Source: Modestobacter sp.
GTDB taxonomy: Bacteria > Actinomycetota > Actinomycetes > Mycobacteriales > Geodermatophilaceae
Direction: 5' to 3'
Length of the DNA stretch: 18,210 nucleotides
Assembly (NCBI GenBank): GCA_025965775.1
Contig: JAOPWG010000467.1
Span: forward strand, 1 to 18,210
Positions 16,021-18,210 of the stretch are shown one piece after another (the first letter of the stretch is position 1; every line of letters begins with the position of its first letter). The notes under the pieces were generated by a model, which worked only from the letters and a program-made list of their open reading frames with translations, had not been told where the DNA came from and made no database searches. The translations under genes were made by a program, and so were the position numbers.

Positions 16021-16198
16021 TCAACCGTCGAGGACCTGCTTCGCGACCCCGATCGCAGACATCGCCCTGGGCCAGCCCGCGTCGAAGGCCAGGTGGTTGA
16101 TGATCTCCTTGAGCTCGATGTCGGTCAGCGACACCAGCTTCGGCGCGAAGTCGCCGAAGCTGCTGCTGCGCAGGGGTCTGTGGTTGCGTCTCGGGCAT
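16021..16198 (-). pseudogene. Carboxymuconolactone decarboxylase family remnant
   Basis: From ATG 16198 one frame reads MPETQPQTPAQQQL. A second frame continues with FGDFAPKLVSLTD and then jumps directly to IELKEIINHLAFDAGW, so about 60 residues of the middle, including the usual catalytic Cys/His helix, are missing. A third frame finishes with AMSAIGVAKQVLDG and TGA at 16021. These segments match the two ends of small CMD/AhpD-like proteins. With two frameshifts and an internal deletion it is dead. It lies between the truncated MFS gene (11 nt away) and the intact cupin, all on one strand, as in CMD-cupin operons. Confidence 0.82.
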
Positions 16199-16209
16199 CT
16201 GTCTCGCAG

Positions 16210-17211
16210 CTAGGCGGGGTGTGCCGGGGTGCGGCCCGTCGCGGCCGGTCTGCTGGCAACTGCGGCGGTGCTCCTGCCGGGTCGGGCGATGAGCATGACG
16301 ACGAGGGCGAGGGCGACGGCGAGCATCACCGTGTCGGCGGTGGACGCGGTCGAGACGCCGCGCGCGAGCTGGGCTGGGCCACCCAGCGTCGCGGAGCCTG
16401 CGGAGGCGGACACGGTGACCAGCACGCCGAGGCCGAGCGAGCCGCCGAGCTGGTGGGCGACGGTGACCAGCCCGGAGGCAGCACCCGTGTCCCCGGGGAG
16501 GACACCGGCGATCCCCTCGGCGGTGAACGGGCCGAGCGCAGCGCCCTGACCGATGCCGATCAGCACCATCGGCAACGCGACGCCGGTGAGGTAGCCGGTG
16601 TCGGCGGACAAGCGGCTGAGCCACGCCATCCCGATCACCGTCACGGCCACGCCGGCGGCAAGCAGCCGCGGATTGCCGAACCGCCGGGTCAGCCGCGGTG
16701 TCGCCAGCGCCACCGCGAAGTTCGCCACCGTCATCGGCAGGAAGGCCACGCCCGCCTCGAGCGGGCTGTAGCCGTAGACGACCTGCAGGAACTGGGTGAG
16801 GAAGAACCAGAACCCCATCATGGCGCCGAGGTAGAGGACGCGGCCCGCGTAGGCCCCGACCCGTTCGCGGCTGGCGAACAGGCGCAGCGGCATGATCGGC
16901 TGCTCCGCCCGCCACTCGGTGAGCACGAACAGGGTGAGCAGCACGACGCCGGCCCCCAGCGTCGTGATCGTGAGCGGGTCGCTCCAACCGGTGTCCGCGG
17001 AGCGAACGATGCCGTACACCAGCGCGATCATGCCCAGCGTCGAGCTCAGTGCGCCGGCGAGGTCGAACCGGCCGGAGCGCCGCTCGGTCTCGGGCAGGAA
17101 GCGTGGCGCGGCGAGCATCATGGCGATCCCGATCGGAACGTTTGGTCGGCCACGCTCGACCCGGCAGCCGCCACCTCCGACCACGCCGGCGAGCACCACC
17201 AGGCCTGACAA
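16210..17211 (-). pseudogene. N-terminally truncated DHA2-family MFS transporter
   Basis: From about 17145 down to TAG 16210 the frame reads a normal C-terminal part of an EmrB/QacA-type 14-TM drug exporter: NVPIGIAMMLAAPRFLPETE, then segments such as LYLGAMMGFWFFLTQFLQVV, GYSPLEAGVAFLPMTVANF and GDTGAASGLVTVAHQLGGSLG. Upstream of NVPIG the sequence is unlike the family (SGLVVLAGVVGGGGCRVERG), and the first 150-170 residues with TM1-5 and antiporter motifs A and C are absent. The only in-frame start is TTG 17211. It lies 58 nt downstream of the sugar porter stop. About nine helices could still be made, but transport is unlikely. It could be read as a short CDS by automatic annotation. Confidence 0.75.
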
Positions 17212-17269
17212 CGCGGTGCTGCGTTCCTCCGGCCGCCGTGTTCGGGCAGCCCGGACGCGAGCCGAGTGG

Positions 17270-18210
17270 TCAGTGGGCTCTCGGTCGGGAGCCTGCGGCG
17301 GCGATGTCCTCGGCGGTGAGCGCGATGCCCAGGTTCTGCTCCATCTCCTCCAGCGGCACGTTCTTGGTCTCCGGCATCACCTTGAGGACCCAGATCAGCT
17401 GGCCGACCATGCACAGGAAGAAGAGCGCGAAGGCGGCCCCACCGCCGAGCAGTGCGGCGATGCCAGGGAAGGCCCAGGACACCACCGCCGCGAACACCCA
17501 GTGCGTCAGGCTGCCCAGCGACTGGCCGCGACCACGGATCCGGTTGGGGAAGATCTCGGAGATGAACACCCAGATGACAGACCCCTGCCCGAAGGCATGG
17601 GCGGCGATGAACACGACCAGGGCCGCCAGCACCATCACGCTGGACGTGCCGGAGAACCGTTCCTTGTAGATGGTGAACACCAGCGCGAGGCTGCCGAGGC
17701 TGACCAGGTAGCCGATCGAGCCGACGAGCATGAGCTTGCGCCGCCCGATCTTGTCGATCACCGTCAGGGCGATCATCGTCGTGATCAGGTTGACCAGCCC
17801 CACCACGACGCTCTGCAGAGCCGCGGCGTTGTTCCCGGCACCGGCCATTCGGAAGATGTCGGGCGCGTAGTAGAGGATCGCGTTGATCCCGGAGAGCTGG
17901 TTGAACGCGGCGATGGCCACGGCCAGGAGGATGACCTTGCGGTTCTGCCGGACGAAGAACGGAGCCCGGGCCGCGTCGGCGTCCGTCGCCAGCGTCGACT
18001 CGATCTCCCGGATCTCGAACTCCGCCTCCTCCCGGGAGTTCGTGAGCCGGTGCACCGCCTCCATGGCCTCGGCACGACGACCGACGAGGTACAGCCAGCG
18101 GGGTGTCTCCGGCGTGGTGAACAGCAGCAGGAAGAAGACGGCGGCCGGGAAGGCCATCACCATGAACATCCACCGCCACGCGATGTCCGCCGACAACGTG
18201 CTGGCCAGGA
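17270..18210 (-). CDS. Sugar porter family MFS transporter (N-terminus off window)
   Basis: About 312 codons of the C-terminal two thirds are visible, running open to the right edge. TM6 (WRWMFMVMAFPAAVFFLLL) is followed by the PETPRWL motif, the long cytosolic loop, TM7 with QLSGINAILYYAPDIF, the DKIGRRKLML motif between TM8 and TM9, the SEIFPNRIRGRG motif after TM10, and the terminal PETKNVPLEEME. This is the sugar porter (XylE/GLUT-like) signature set; these proteins take up hexoses or pentoses, often with H+. QLSG/GIN residues line the sugar site in XylE. The apparent start at 18196 is an internal TTG and not the true start. The stop is at 17270. The specific sugar cannot be told from the sequence. 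Confidence 0.92.
   Translation of the reverse strand, partial: LASTLSADIAWRWMFMVMAFPAAVFFLLLFTTPETPRWLYLVGRRAEAMEAVHRLTNSREEAEFEIREIESTLATDADAARAPFFVRQNRKVILLAVAIAAFNQLSGINAILYYAPDIFRMAGAGNNAAALQSVVVGLVNLITTMIALTVIDKIGRRKLMLVGSIGYLVSLGSLALVFTIYKERFSGTSSVMVLAALVVFIAAHAFGQGSVIWVFISEIFPNRIRGRGQSLGSLTHWVFAAVVSWAFPGIAALLGGGAAFALFFLCMVGQLIWVLKVMPETKNVPLEEMEQNLGIALTAEDIAAAGSRPRAH

Noticed and set aside
15572..16987. 471-aa minus frame ending in the cupin
   Set aside because: Only the last 135 residues are the cupin; upstream it passes through the CMD remnant and the exporter gene out of frame. ATG 15979 with a strong ribosome site is the real start.

Overview
The window is very GC-rich and densely coded, with many GTG starts and NarL-type, GGDEF, EAL and class III cyclase signalling genes. 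This points to a high-GC actinobacterium. Gene content resembles Geodermatophilaceae (Blastococcus, Modestobacter, Geodermatophilus), but that placement is inferred from protein style, not from a marker gene. I found no rRNA, tRNA, CRISPR array, insertion sequence or prophage.

Layout. Positions 1-1669 (-) hold most of a sensor histidine kinase with three tandem GAF modules; its kinase end runs off the left edge. A patatin-like hydrolase (1910-2761, -) is divergent from an acyl-CoA synthetase (2853-4613, +), which is followed by a two-TM potassium channel with an RCK domain (4671-5711, +). Convergent to these is a minus-strand group read in the order EAL-CBS protein (7476-8762), DUF1059 small protein (7297-7479, overlapping by 4 nt) and a membrane class III adenylate/guanylate cyclase (5753-7249). 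A GH63 glycosidase of the glucosylglycerate hydrolase type (9109-10545, +) converges on an aldo/keto reductase (10582-11583, -) across a 17-bp perfect inverted repeat.

From about 11.6 kb onward the character changes. Intact genes are mixed with broken ones: a frameshifted small membrane protein (about 11676-11878), a PAS histidine kinase reduced to frameshifted pieces (about 12420-13130, -), a zinc alcohol dehydrogenase with a large internal deletion and several frameshifts (about 13147-13845, +), a carboxymuconolactone decarboxylase remnant (16021-16198, -) and a DHA2-type MFS exporter lacking its N-terminal half (16210-17211, -). Intact among them are an HPF/RaiA-like protein (12031-12411), a PAS-GGDEF diguanylate cyclase (13895-14845, -), a four-helix membrane protein (14993-15370, +), a hydroxynitrile-lyase-like cupin (15572-15979, -) and the C-terminal part of a sugar porter (17270-18210, -) that runs off the right edge.

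How it fits together. The strongest theme is nucleotide second messengers. An EAL protein with all its catalytic residues, a diguanylate cyclase with an intact GGDEF and I-site, and a cAMP/cGMP-type cyclase lie within 9 kb, and the EAL protein and the cyclase may share a transcript. The second theme is gene decay: several breaks are single-base changes in short G/C runs, so sequencing error must be excluded, but the large deletions indicate real loss. I see no convincing new defence or mobile system.
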